In this document: positions 1-10,758 of the stretch, piece after piece | Layout of the letters: the number at the start of each line of letters is the position of its first letter | Position numbering within the stretch: the first letter of the stretch is position 1 | From: Phytoseiulus persimilis | Taxonomy: Eukaryota > Arthropoda > Arachnida > Mesostigmata > Phytoseiidae | Direction of reading: 5' to 3' | DNA length: 64,000 bases | Assembly (NCBI GenBank): GCA_037576195.1 | Contig: CM075101.1 | Span: 45,260,001-45,324,000, forward strand | The notes under the pieces: model-generated | Told to the model about the DNA's origin: nothing | The model's database searches: none | The model's input: only the letters and a program-made list of their open reading frames with translations | Translations under genes and position numbers: made by a program

Positions 1-25
1 GTGCATCCGAACCTTTCGTCCAGTT

Positions 26-1800
26 TCAGCCTTCGCTGTGATTTCCGTCGATTGCTGAACTCCTGTTCATTCTGAGAACGAATCTATTACAACTAGGTAG
101 TGGAATCATTTCATTGCTGCCTGTCGTAGACGGACACTTCTTTGTTTCGGCTTCAATCATCTCGGCTGTGATCGGAGTTTTCGTGATGCAATCTCCGAAA
201 TCTTCCTTGATTCCAGTTTCGACGCATGCGATGACCATTCCCTATTCTTCGCCGTTGCTCTGTCGCTCGTCAAGGAGGCGACAGAGCGCTCCGGCCTGTC
301 CGAAGTCTCTTGTATTGACGCAACAGATTTCGAAGTCGTAGTTCATCAGTATCAGGGCCCACCGCTGGAGACGATTTGCTGTATGGGCTGAAACACCCGC
401 TCCCGATTTGGAGATGGTGAACAAGGGCTTGTGATCAATAATATGAATCTCCGGCCGTTGATGCATTTGTGGAGCATACGAACCGCGGAGACGAGGACGG
501 CCGACTCTTTCTCGATTCGAGCGCTCTTTTTCCGGCTTTTCTGTATGATCTTGCACAAGGCCATACCCTGAAGTATTTGCCGAAATTTTCCTCAGCAAGA
601 TTGGGTCGAAATACACGTACGTTTGCGATAGCTCTTACTGATTAAGATGAGACTTAATGATTCCCTTCGCCTCTTTGGAAGCTTCTCCACACTGAGCATG
701 CCGGGTAAACGGTCTATTCTTCTCCAATAGCTTAACGAGAGGGTCTCGTAGGTTGGCCACACCTTGGACGAGATTGTTGTAGAAAATGACCATGCCCAGG
801 AAAGCTCTGAAGTGAGTGATGTTCGATGGAGCTCGAACATTTGCGGTTGCTCTCATCTTTTTCGGGTCAGGTAATCAGCGTTCTTTCCAGACGATGGAAC
901 CCAACTCTGTCATTCCGGGGATAATGAGGATACTTTTGTCCAGTCAAACTTTGAGTCTGAAATTCGTCAGGCCTCAGAAGAGTTCAAGCGCCCTTTCCTC
1001 ATACTTTTCCCTGTTTTGAATTTTGACGATGATTTCGTCTAAATTGGCTATCGTACCTGGCATATACGCCGCTATTGTGTCAATCAAACGTCGGAAAATG
1101 CTGGGTGCCGTTTCAACTCCAAACGCCAGTCTCTCTATCTCGAGCTTACCCCCGGCGTGTTGATGCTCAAGGAGGGTGGGCTCGCTTCTTCGAGTGTGGG
1201 TTATGCTACGCTGAGATTGATTCCCGAAGATAGCGACCCCCGGTCGAGCATGTTGGAAATGTCTCTCGCGGTCGACAAACTGAAGTCATCGGCACAGAGG
1301 CGAATGGTACTATTGTTCTTTCTGCTTCCTCTCCCGGTGCTGCGTACAGTGATCTGTCGACACGTTCGAGTACGTCATGTCTTCTTCTTTCAAGCATATT
1401 TCCGCTCCGTATCTGGCGCATCTTCCTAGTCCGTCGCTGCTTACTGCAGGGAAAAATACAGCATGAAGATGATTGATGAATTACCAATCAATCAATCGAT
1501 TTTCGCTTCGAGGCAAACAGGATCAGCGGCGACGATATCGATCTCTGCGCAAGACCCGGGATTCTAAGCTACATTTTGATACGACTGACTTAGTCCCCGA
1601 CTTGCCAAAAGCAACCTCTGTCTCAGGAGCAGAGCGAGAGAGAGCGACGCCAACAATAAAGATCAGATTCTGTGATCTTGAAGCATCGGAATCAAATCTC
1701 GGATTCCTCGACCAGAAGCGACTGGTTATCTGTAAGTGGGGACTCTCCAAGCTATAAGGAACACCCAGTAATCCGCAGATGCGAACGGAGTAGGTCTTTG
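26..1800 (-). pseudogene. Gypsy pol fragment: reverse transcriptase and RNase H
   Basis: Around 1.15-1.0 kb the minus strand reads ERLAFGVETAPSIFRRLID, the Gypsy RT segment normally written RLPFGVxxAPxxFQR, followed by MPGTIANLDEIIV where the catalytic YLDDI box should be, so the catalytic Asp pair is damaged. Next come THFRAFLGMVIFYNN (RT connection), HIIDHKPLFTI and RLQRWALILMNYDFEI (RNase H end, about 450-290), then a GQAxALxRLL motif. A short linker-like frame (26-238) follows. The 1.2-1.8 kb stretch holds RT palm remnants such as FSLSTARDISNMLDRG in broken frames. Several stops and frameshifts show it is dead. Known of the family: this polyprotein copies element RNA into DNA. Inferred: same element as the gag-like frame upstream. 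Confidence 0.78.
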
Positions 1801-1806
1801 ACGATA

Positions 1807-2586
1807 TCACCGATTTAATCGATGCGTCTCTTTACGCTGTGCTGCTCGACGGGATCCTTCTAGTATTTCTGTTGCGGCTTCGTTTGCGTTTTTTCCCTCA
1901 TTGACTTGCAGAATGGCTTGATCCCATGGATCAGGATTCAAGATGTAACCTTTTCTCTTTCTCTTGATCCAGTCAAGGCCCATAAGAGAGCAACTGTCTG
2001 TCACGTGGCAGGTTCCTCGGTAGAATATCGGTGTTGATCCATTCGCCACAGTCAGTTTGAGCGTGGACGGGAGCAACTTCGGACTTCGAGCTGTTGTTCG
2101 TCCATCGGAGTAGAATTTAAACCACCCTCCCCAATATAATGGAAGAGTGTTGGGGGTGGGCATGGCCCCTTGCCCCCCTCTGGAGAGCCACTGCTTCCTT
2201 GGAAGTCCTTCGATTTGCACCCTTGCGTGGATGAGATTGATGTCCGTCTGTATTACCGGTGCTCTCACTTCGTTCAGCCGGGGGCTTCGTGCTCGAACCG
2301 ATTGATTGCCTCCCTGCAAGCTTTCGCTAGGTAACCTTTGTTCTTCAACATTCGCACGTTTCATTCTTGAATCGGCACTGTTTGGAGTCGCGGTCTCTTC
2401 GCCGCATCTATGACACGTAAGCTGTGTGTTGCTTGGCCCCGGGCTGTTCGCTCGGGAGACGGATGGCTGGCGTCTCTCATCGCCGTCCATCGCGTCTCGT
2501 CGGATAGGTCCGAATAGGTCAAGTCCTTCCAACATGTCGTGAATAGAAGGGTTCTCATGGGTTCCGACGAAGTTCAAGGCGCGCAT
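1807..2586 (-). pseudogene. Gypsy gag/aspartic-protease-like frame
   Basis: An open frame of 259 residues lies immediately upstream of the polymerase relic on the same strand. Residues about 57-60 are CHRC, a possible half zinc knuckle. Near residues 170-205 it reads LKLTVANGSTPIFYRG and then CSLMGLDWIKR, which resembles the end of retroviral-type protease followed by the GLDWI motif that precedes RT in Gypsy polyproteins. The protease catalytic DT/SG triad is not visible in this frame, so it is either lost or in another frame. Assignment as the gag-to-protease part rests on position and the GLDWI motif. Confidence 0.5.
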
Positions 2587-2590
2587 CCTC

Positions 2591-4313
2591 GAGTCTTTTC
2601 AGAGCGTTGATCGCGTCGAACCAATGCAGATCTTCTGTTGTGCATGAGCTCAGCTGATTGGGCTTGTATGCGAGCCCACAGTTCACAATAGCTCTATGAA
2701 TCGATTGTGGTGTCGGAAAACTTTAGACGACGTCCGAAGAGCGTCGTTGAAGGGTAGGAGAAAAAACGTAATCCCTCGATCAGCTCTCCATGATCGAGGT
2801 CCACGACTCTTCTTGGCATCATTCTTCGGGAGAACCAGCGGTGTTTTTCCGTGCCCCGCTTCGAGACGATGAATTGGGCTCGAGGTCCATCGCCGCGAAA
2901 AGGTCCTTCCTATGCGCCCACTGTGAACTGGTGTCCTTGGAGGTGGATCTGGGAAATGGAGAGTCCTCCCGGGATTGATACTTTTGACGTGGAGGGCTCC
3001 GAGAGCGGGCTGGCCCGACAGTCCCTTGCCTCCCTTGTCGTCTACGGAGAGCTCATTCAAAGAGAGAGACCTTCCTCTGGGTTTATGAATATATTGCCTT
3101 TCCGCATAGCCTTCTTCTCAAACCTGGCTCGATGGTAACAAAAACTTGAACCTTACTCCATCCGCTGAAACTCGAACGAGTCGAGAATGTGGTCTCAAAA
3201 CGTGCGTCCTGGATATTGGCAGAATCATGGCCTCCGGAAGATAGCGGGAAACACGTCTCATGAACAAGTCCGATCTCTTTGTGAGGATCACTGGAAAACT
3301 TCAGCATCGTGTTCTTGGCCAAAACTGCCAAGTGTTCTCACGTTAGTTTCCTCGTGATGAAACGAAGAATATCGATGCGGAGCGGCATCCCGATGTCTCG
3401 GGAAACGAATGTTCACTTGCCAGCCCTGATCTCGAAGAAACCCCTACTCGCTGATTGGCATCGCGAAGTGCTGTCGCAGCTGTCACAGCTGATTAATCGT
3501 ATAATCCCGGTCCACGTTTGAGCCTGTAACCCCTAAGATACCTCATGGGGACCTCAATCATGTTCAATGGATGAGACGTGGATTCGATATCCCGAATAAT
3601 AGAGATGCGTGAAGTGCTTTTCCAGAGGGATGGAATCCTATGTGCGTAGCACTCATCACCGCGCCGGAAGCCGCCCCGACATACGGCGGTTACAAGAACG
3701 ATTTCTCATTTCTGTGTAAGCGAAGCCACGGCGGACCGTCACCAGGGTATCGGACTCTCATCGTTCTCCACCGCGACACATTAGGGCACGTCGCGGCTTT
3801 CCGAACGCTCTATGACGTGGTTCCTGAGCTTTGTTTCGATGAATCGTCTGTCCCGTCGAAGTCGACGAGTTGAAGCCCTCTCCGATCGGTTGCAACGAAC
3901 CGCGATCGACAGAAAGACGGAACTACAATAACGAAAAACTCTACCAGGTTCACTTCGGCCTCAGTTTCAAAACTCCGCAGTGCAGGAGCGTACTCGAAGC
4001 GCTAGAAACGGGGCAACGGGAAGCGGGCAAATGAGCCCTAGACATTTCTAGCACCAGAGTCGCAAACGAATTCATCACTGGTGAACTCGGCTGCTCCTCG
4101 TTCAAGGCGAGGGCACCGTAGAGCAAAATCAGATACATGAAGAAATTGAGGTCATGGATGCAGAAAGGTGGCCAAGAGCCATACTGAGTACGATGTTGAT
4201 TGTGAGTATCTTTACTGAGGCATGGATCAGAACTGAAACTCTGAGAGAGAGGTATAACTGCGGAAATGTCGAGCTCATACGTACAGAAAGGGGAGAACCA
4301 TGAATGAACTATG
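2591..4313. other. Unassigned stretch
   Basis: No recognisable gene. Short open frames exist on both strands (for example 2683-3060 minus and 3083-3331 minus), but none shows a domain motif. Position next to the Gypsy relic suggests more eroded retrotransposon sequence, which is only an inference. Confidence 0.4.
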
Positions 4314-4330
4314 CCCCCCCCCCCCCCCCC
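4314..4330. repeat. Poly-C run (17 C)
   Basis: An uninterrupted run of 17 cytosines. A comparable poly-G/TA tract lies at 18909-18928 and poly-G at 24432-24445. Lengths of such runs are unreliable in assemblies. Confidence 0.9.
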
Positions 4331-5635
4331 AAAAGAAAACTTTCCGATAATATTGGGGAGGGTGAATTAAATTATTCCTCAATGGACGAAATTGTTGCGC
4401 AAAGATTCAGTTTTATCAGGAAATTATCAGGATGCTGATTGCGTCATGAAAAGTTCTCGACCATGATCATAATCATCATTGTCATCATCATCACAACCTC
4501 GGCTCCTCCCAGAAAAAAAAGCTGAGTATGCCCCTGGTCTGGAGTTTCACCGGCGAGGCAAAACGCGTCTCAGTATGAAATCCTTTCCCTACGGGAACCG
4601 AAGAGGCGACGCTCTCCTGGCCGTGGAGACAGTCTGTGAAGTACCGAGACAACGCCATGGCCGGCAGATCCAACTCAATGACAATGAAAATGAAAACAAA
4701 CCCTGTTGCCATCGATGCAGTACATATGAAGGAACTGTGAAACGCGTGATGAATGACTGCAACGACGCATACTACACGGATGAGAATTTCCCTCTCAGAC
4801 TGGGCCTACAGGAGGAAACGAGATACCCCTCAATCGTGGTACGAACGAAAAGAATCCCAGAAAAGTTAGAGAACGAGACCTATGATCAGCTGCGAAGCTC
4901 CTGACATGGAAGGGGGAACGGTGATAGACGTAACATGTATACCCTGAATCAGGGGTGGGCAACATGGTGCGACCCGCAGGCATAGTGACGGGCACAGGAA
5001 TTCTAGACCGCTGGGACGGTGTATATCCTGGAGCCCGAAAAATGGAGCCCGATACGGATGAGCCCGGAGAATCGAGCCCGAAAAACTTCCTCTCCCAACA
5101 GCGTAGCGGTCGAGACTGGTTCTGCGTCGATGAGTTCCAGCTTTGTTTTGCTCAGTCTACCCACTCTCTCTGCTTCGCTCACGTCCTCATTCCTACAGCC
5201 TCGTTGCTTGATCTGAACAAGGGCATAGCTGCTACAGGAAGCAATCTGCTGAGTGCAAATCTTGGAGTTTCCAAGGTTAACTTGCTAGAAGTGAAGAGGA
5301 ACCTTTACCCAATCCTTAAGGAGCTTTCATCGAACGCAGGAGACCAGTTAGTAGTCGGTCGCGCCTCGCGCGGCTGGCCTGTGGTTTCTCGCACAGGAGC
5401 AATGTCCTCCCTCTCTATGAGGTCAGCATTTCTAATCATCTCTTCTGATTCGGCTGATCGTTACATGTCGTTACTTTCGTGTATTGTAGTTAGCTGGACA
5501 CTGATTAAAATTTCGGACTGGAAGGGGAGAATATACAAGAAAACCGGAAATCGTCTCTGGCTGTTTCTGGTGCGTTTCTCGTGAGTTCCGCTCCAACTTC
5601 ATGACATTGATCTTAAAGTCAGAAATTAAATCGCT
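4331..5635. other. Unassigned stretch
   Basis: Two longer open frames (4479-4904 and 4955-5584, plus) show no recognisable domain. CAGGGGTGGGCAAC at 4945-4958 looks like one end of a hAT transposon, but no matching right end was found nearby. Confidence 0.35.
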
Positions 5636-5639
5636 TCAT

Positions 5640-7740
5640 TGTGCGACTCAGGAGTTTGTTCCATAGCTTGCAATCGTTAATATTCCCCGAAATCGGCCAG
5701 TTCATCGGACATGCGAGAACCACCCGAACTGTATTGGATTCCAGGGTCCTTGATCTTCAACAGATCAAAGTACTTCCGTCAGAGCCCGGGGCACGGCTCT
5801 CTTCCTTTGCCAGCCAGAGCTGAACGACTCAGTTTTGCGTTCTCCGATCAAAAAGACTGAACTGGCCGATCTATCGAAGGAAGACTAACGGAACACGTCC
5901 CGGAAACGTCTGAGATCCCGAAATTCACTCTCTCGTGATAAAAAAGGCCGTCTCCCCCGAAAGGCATCGTATGAGCGGCCTCGTCCCTGCACTGCCGCCG
6001 CATCCCGAAGGCTGAAGGCTCCTACGCGGAGACTTTTCGTAGGGTCTCAAACGGCCGTCAGCTCTCAGCTTCCCAAGTCCCTCCTTCTCGGCTCCCGCTC
6101 ATCGATCACTACACCGGGCGTATACTTGCAATGCTGAGCGGTAAAATCTCAAACGCCATCCTTCCCGAGCGTCACATAGACGTCTTCATAGTACGGTTAT
6201 CATACGTTTCCACCAAGCTGGGTATCTTCCGTTCAACAGGTTTCAGTTTCGACTGAATTGAGCCTAATTTTCTCTGCAGGATAAATGCGATGTACATCGC
6301 ATTCCGCATCCTGGGGCGCTGCTATCTTTTCTTTAGATTTCTCCGTTCGAGTCCTCCAGAAGTTCATTCCTCTCGTTGACTCCGTCGTCCCACAATGAGT
6401 CCCAGCTCCTCCATTAGAGGGAGCAAAGCTCTCTGAGCTTCATCGAAGATGCATGCGGCAGAATTCGCGACCGTCTGGATATGCAATCGCGCGCTGAACT
6501 TCGCTCTCGGAGCCAATCGCCGAAGAGGTCAGAGGAGGGCCTCATTATTGTACTGAGTGTGGGCGCCGATACCTCCAATGGAGTCATTCTCAATGGATCA
6601 GGACGATAGAACGAGGAAAAGCGATGTTTCAACTCGCTCGATTCACCCTCAAGTAACCGAGAAACGTCAACGGTCAACCGATCGACTTGAAAGACCGATT
6701 TTGAGTTATTGCCATATCTCGTTGGAGGAACATGTGCTCTTCGAATAAAACCAGAACCTCAATCAGTACCTACCAGCCAAGCCTTAACAATTACTCCCGG
6801 AGAGAATATTCTTCGAAAATCTGAGGAAGTTTCGAAACTCAGACTTCGGAGGAATGAAGGTAGTGGCCGGAATTATACGTGAGGACCGAGTGTCGGACTG
6901 GTCGGTTCGATCCCTCAGAACTTGAGGCATCGACTCCTGCGGCCATTGCGGCTGTCGGCGTCGAGCAAATATTCTCCATGTTGAATGCACCTCTGATGAT
7001 TGGAAGCAAAGTTTCACATGTCAGAAATCAGTGAGGAAATTGTGGGAAGAAGGTCTTCATGCAGATTCCTATGGGCAATTTTCGTTCTTCATTCTGACAG
7101 CGACCGAGTTCTCAAAAGACCCGTTATATATTTCGCTCGAATACTCGAGTGTTCGTCGATGAGAATCCCAAGATTCAGGCACACAGACCCTGGGTGAAGT
7201 CCCGGTTGAAGATCTCATGGAAATTATTGTTCGCAAGAACAGCACGTTGAGGCAACGGGACCGACCGATATAGTTAGTCGGAAGGATCCGTAGTGGCTTT
7301 TCCCGATCCGTGTACTTGAGTCGATCAGAATCCTTTTGACGAATTTCATATGCTACCTGGTACCTGGTGGCCGGATGTTCGCCAACGAGGAGGGTTTGCA
7401 GCGGAGAACCAGATCCATCAGTGGAGAAACTATGGGAAGAAGGTCTTCCTGCAGATTTCAATGGGTAACTTTCCCTCTTCATTGTGACGGCGATCGATTC
7501 TTTCAAAGACCCGTTATATGTTTCGCCCGAATACTCGACTGTTCGTCGAGTCAGGCACATGGACGATGGGTGAAGCCCGGTTTGAGATCTCACGCAAATG
7601 ATTGTTCGCAAGAACAGAAAGTTGGAAAATGAGACGGACCAATATATTTCGTCGAAATAGTTCGTGGTGACTTCTCCCTATCCATGTACTTGCAATGAGG
7701 CAATGAGGATCCATGCCAGAAATCTAGAGGAAGGTTTTCA
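5640..7740. repeat. Old diverged copy of array blocks B and C
   Basis: 5.68-5.95 kb matches the block that recurs at 38.43, 44.29, 52.64 and 62.28 kb (GAAATCGGCCAGTT then ACATGCGAGAACCA and CAGATCAAAGTAC). 6.65-6.78 kb and 6.83-7.05 kb match block C (for example GGAGGAACATGTGCTCTT and AGGTAGTGGCCG / GAGCTCGTGGCCG). The BTB and deacylase genes that accompany these blocks at 36-62 kb are absent here. Divergence is much higher than between the 36-62 kb units, so this copy is older. Substitutions between old and recent copies do not favour any reading frame. Confidence 0.7.
7027..7665. repeat. Imperfect tandem duplication inside old block C
   Basis: Two adjacent copies, about 7.03-7.31 and 7.41-7.66 kb, share GGGAAGAAGGTCTTC, AAAGACCCGTTATAT, CGAATACTCGA and GTTCGCAAGAACAG in the same order. 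Related single copies lie at 39.63-39.85, 45.60-45.83 and 53.74-53.96 kb. No function recognised. Confidence 0.7.
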
Positions 7741-7830
7741 GCCCTGCTCACAATGTCGCTTTGGGTTCTTTCCCTTCGCAGTCGGCTCCGTTGGCGCGGG
7801 CTTCAACTGGTTGGCGGTTACGAACACGAG
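7738..7830 (-). pseudogene. Fragment of zinc-finger gene (linker)
   Basis: The minus strand reads NQLKPAPTEPTAKGKNPKRH, matching the interfinger linker QLKPAQTEPAVKRNIPKRH of the C2H2 gene at 18999-19733. The flanking sequence does not continue into the finger expected after the linker, so this is an isolated piece. Confidence 0.65.
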
Positions 7831-8186
7831 TCCGAACCCCTTTCCCCGAGACGGATTCCCACCGCCGTCAGGTCGTCCAGAACGGACTCGCCGTTTAGTT
7901 TTGTTCCTGAAAATCTGAGACGGTCCCTCATAAGGGACCTCCTCCGCTCGCATCCATAGCCTTTGCGATGGCACCTCCGATATTTCCGGATTGTACCGCG
8001 CCGTTCATGATGAGGACATGAGCCTCCGAGCTTCTCATCGGAGGCGAAGCGACCCTGATGCCGACGATGTACAGATTCCCAAACCGACAGCTTTGACGGT
8101 CCAGCTCTTGTACATCGGCACATTTTACTGGCTCTGAAACGCGCACTCCCCTCCAGACAAGGCCGAAAAAGGGGGACCAGCGGACA

Positions 8187-8399
8187 ATGCTGGTTCTCTG
8201 TTACCACGTCAAGAAGAGTCCGAACGAGGCTCATCAAATGCTCGTGGAGGTTTTCGGCGAACATTGTCGATACTCGGGTTTTGATTCGTTCGCAAAATTC
8301 AAGCGAGCTGATTCCGATATGGACAACGAACCTTGTGGAAGACTGACCATAGAGGTTGAGGACGAGGAATTGCGAGCTCCTCTGGACCGAGAGTCGTAA
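8187..8399 (+). pseudogene. Mariner transposase N-terminal remnant
   Basis: A 70-residue frame reads YHVKKSPNEAHQMLVEVFGE near its start, then FAKFKRADSDMDNEP and GRLTIEVEDEEL. This is the order of the N-terminal helix-turn-helix region of mariner (Tc1/mariner) transposases, where a KSxxEAHxML helix is followed by FxxFKxGDFDxxDxP and GRPxxxxDEEL. A few residues appear deleted and the GRP is GRL. The DDD catalytic part is not recognisable downstream, so only an N-terminal relic remains. Confidence 0.6.
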
Positions 8400-8782
8400 C
8401 TCCGAAGGTCTGCGCTGCTGAGCTCCTGCGAACTCCGATGACCTGAACATCCACATTGGGAACAGTTTCTGGTTTTGGCTGATGCAGATGACTTGCTTCA
8501 ACAGTACATGATGGCGCGAGATTCTGGAATGATTGTCAGTGCTGAAGTGGCCGCTCGGATGCTCGATCGAAAATTTCTACACGTGAAGTCCTCTTCTCGA
8601 GAGACTTTCGGAATATTTCCAGAGGTCCTACCAGGTTTGAAGTTCAGGGTCCTGTTCCTAAGAAGAAATGCTACGGCTTTTGGTAATAATCACTCCCAAA
8701 TTGATATCCGACTCGTGATGCATTCCCGCAGTGAGGGTGAGGATGGCGCCACTCCAGTGGAGGAAATCCTCCACTCGGATTT

Positions 8783-8845
8783 CTCAACCTAGAACTGAAA
8801 TCACAGACTGCACAGTTGTAGTTCTCTGTTCTCTCATCATAGTGA
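8783..8845 (-). pseudogene. Fragment of zinc-finger gene (third finger start)
   Basis: The minus strand reads ENYNCAVCDFSSRLR, matching KNYHCAICDFSTKYGSS of the third finger at 18999-19733. It lies upstream, on the same strand, of the linker fragment at 7738-7830, which is the reverse of the order in the intact gene. The two pieces are therefore rearranged or from separate copies. Confidence 0.6.
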
Positions 8846-8879
8846 TTGGTTCATATAGAGCACATGTTTTGCCCTCTGA

Positions 8880-10396
8880 ACACCAAGCATGGGTTAATGA
8901 AAGCCTTCTATAGTGATACGTTGTGCGAGTCCTCGAGGGTGTTTGCGTCAAGTGGGGGATGGTCTCCCTTTTCGGCATTTTGGCAGATACCTGGCGCGTC
9001 GCTCACGCCAAACCGATCCTCAAAGGCAAAGGCTCCCCTGAAGACGCAAGCAACTATAGATGCATCAGCCTGGCTTCCCACATCTATAAAGCGTTCACGA
9101 ACCCTACACTGCCTGCCGAAGATCTCCCAGCACCGACATGGCTTTCTTCCGCATCGATCCTGCGAGCAAGCGATTCAGGCCCTCATAGAATACACGGACT
9201 CAAACAAAGAACCCACCTTCGCAAAGTTCGTCGACTTTGAGGCCGCATTCGACAACGTGAGCAGAAGGAGACTTTTACAGACGGCAACGGAAGAATTCGA
9301 CATCAAAGGAAAGACCCTGACCATCCTCAGCTCGATACTCTAACCGCACAAACTCATCATCGACTACGGAACCGACCTCAGCAATGCGGTGATCCAATAC
9401 GAATGCGTCCCGCAGGGCGACTCAATATCCCCTCTGCTCTTCGTACTCTTCATCAATAGCCTGCTTGCCTAGACTCGAACGAAGAAAAGTCTTCGTAAAA
9501 ATGTATGCCGATGATCTTGTTATCGCCTCAGACAACGTAGATGAGTTGCAAAAACAACTGTCGGCTCTCTCAATCTGGTGCGATGCAAACGAAATGGTCA
9601 TCAACACAGGGAAGACTAAAGCCCTGAATCTCCGCAAAGCAGGAGCCACAGGGAAACCAGGCTGTACGGAAACAGAACCCCGATAGAATTTGTCCAGAGC
9701 TTCAAATACCTCGGGCTCACGATGCAACCGGCCCTCGGATGGGGTGACCATGTAGACCAGCTCCTCACACGAACCGCAAAGACGATCGTATGCCTCGGAA
9801 GCTTACAAAAACTCCACCTGACCACTGCCTTGAAAGTATTCGAGATAAAAGTCATGCCCATTATCAGGTATGGGATGGACTGCATCTGCACCAAACTCGA
9901 CAAAAGTAGTCTTGAAAACCTTGACAGATGCAAACTCCTGTTCCTCAAATCAACTCTTGGAGTGAGCAAGCACACATCGATTAGCATCGTACTAGCACTG
10001 ACGAGGGAGGAGACCCTATGTGGAAGTTTGAAAGAGCTGGGATACAGCTTCAGCGAATCCGCGTGGAAGAAATACACGGAACATTCCGAACGCATAAAAG
10101 CTGAGTTCGACATAGACGAGTTCATAGACGAGGGACCAGCGTTCCGCGGAGAAGGGTGGAAACTCGCGAACGGGAGAAACCGACTTACCATGGCTTCCAT
10201 AACAAAATATGTAGAAAAGAGGACTTTTACGTAGAATGTAAGGAGCCATGTATCTGTATTCTGCGGTGAAAACAGAATTAACCCACATCACATTCTCGAA
10301 TGTACGTCCTTCGAGAACAAAGAGATCAACGAGATAACTAAAGAAGTACTATGAACTGCGGAAAATCCGCGAATAAATCGCTATTATTCATTTTCA
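8880..10396 (+). mobile_element. 5'-truncated non-LTR retrotransposon
   Basis: Contains RT motifs in several frames: AKPILKGKGSPEDASNYRCI (9.0-9.06 kb), GFLPHRSCEQAI, FVDFEAAFDNVSRRRLL, VPQGDSISPLLFVLFINSL (about 9.41-9.47 kb) and the catalytic box MYADDLVIAS (9.50-9.54 kb). A long 3' frame (9722-10234) covers the thumb and C-terminal region, followed by a CxC...H...C knuckle (CGENRINPHHILEC). AATAAA lies at 10372-10377. Frameshifts near 9.1, 9.46 and 9.69 kb and a stop near 9.34 kb show it is dead. The endonuclease part is missing. Confidence 0.85.
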
Positions 10397-10758
10397 GCAT
10401 TTGATAATTCCTTCTTGATCGGATTCCGGATTTGTCCCTGGTTTCGAGGCGTCCCAGGAGGAAGAACTGGATGAGCCTTCCGGCCTATTCTGCAAAACCC
10501 TCCCAATCGGAGAATGCATCAGCTTAAAACCTCTCTGTGAATCGCACTCCGTGGCCGAGTCGCGCGACTGAAAAGTCAGAATACGTGTCATCCTTTTGCT
10601 ACCGAATAATGGAGGCATGCGTAACCTTATTTAATGTTCCCCTCAATCGACCAGCTCTTTTTGCTCAAAATAGTGCATTGAAGTGTATTGGGTGGGGTCA
10701 GGCGAACGACGTTAGAGAGTGGATTAGCAAGCGAGTATCCATTCGGAGATGACTGCTC
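10397..10758. other. Unassigned stretch
   Basis: No recognisable feature between the non-LTR 3' end and the Gypsy relic. Confidence 0.4.

Larger units (their letters stand above)
1..2590 (-). mobile_element. Decayed Gypsy-type LTR retrotransposon, gag to RNase H
   Basis: Read on the minus strand, the order is gag/protease-like frame, reverse transcriptase, RNase H and the start of the connection to integrase, which is the Gypsy order. The element runs off the left edge before integrase. No long terminal repeat is visible upstream within the window. Frames change and stops occur repeatedly through the polymerase part, so this is a relic. The Gypsy assignment rests on the RNase H and connection motifs listed for the two parts; clade was not resolved. 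Confidence 0.8.

Noticed and set aside
4945-4958. CAGGGGTGGGCAAC, a hAT-like terminal motif
   Set aside because: No inverted partner (TTGCCCACCCCTG) or 8-bp repeat was seen within several kb, so no element can be drawn.
7928-8146. Minus frame with NGAVQSGNIGGAIAKAMD resembling a macro-type nucleotide-binding loop
   Set aside because: Only one short motif fits, and the flanking frame gives no further support.
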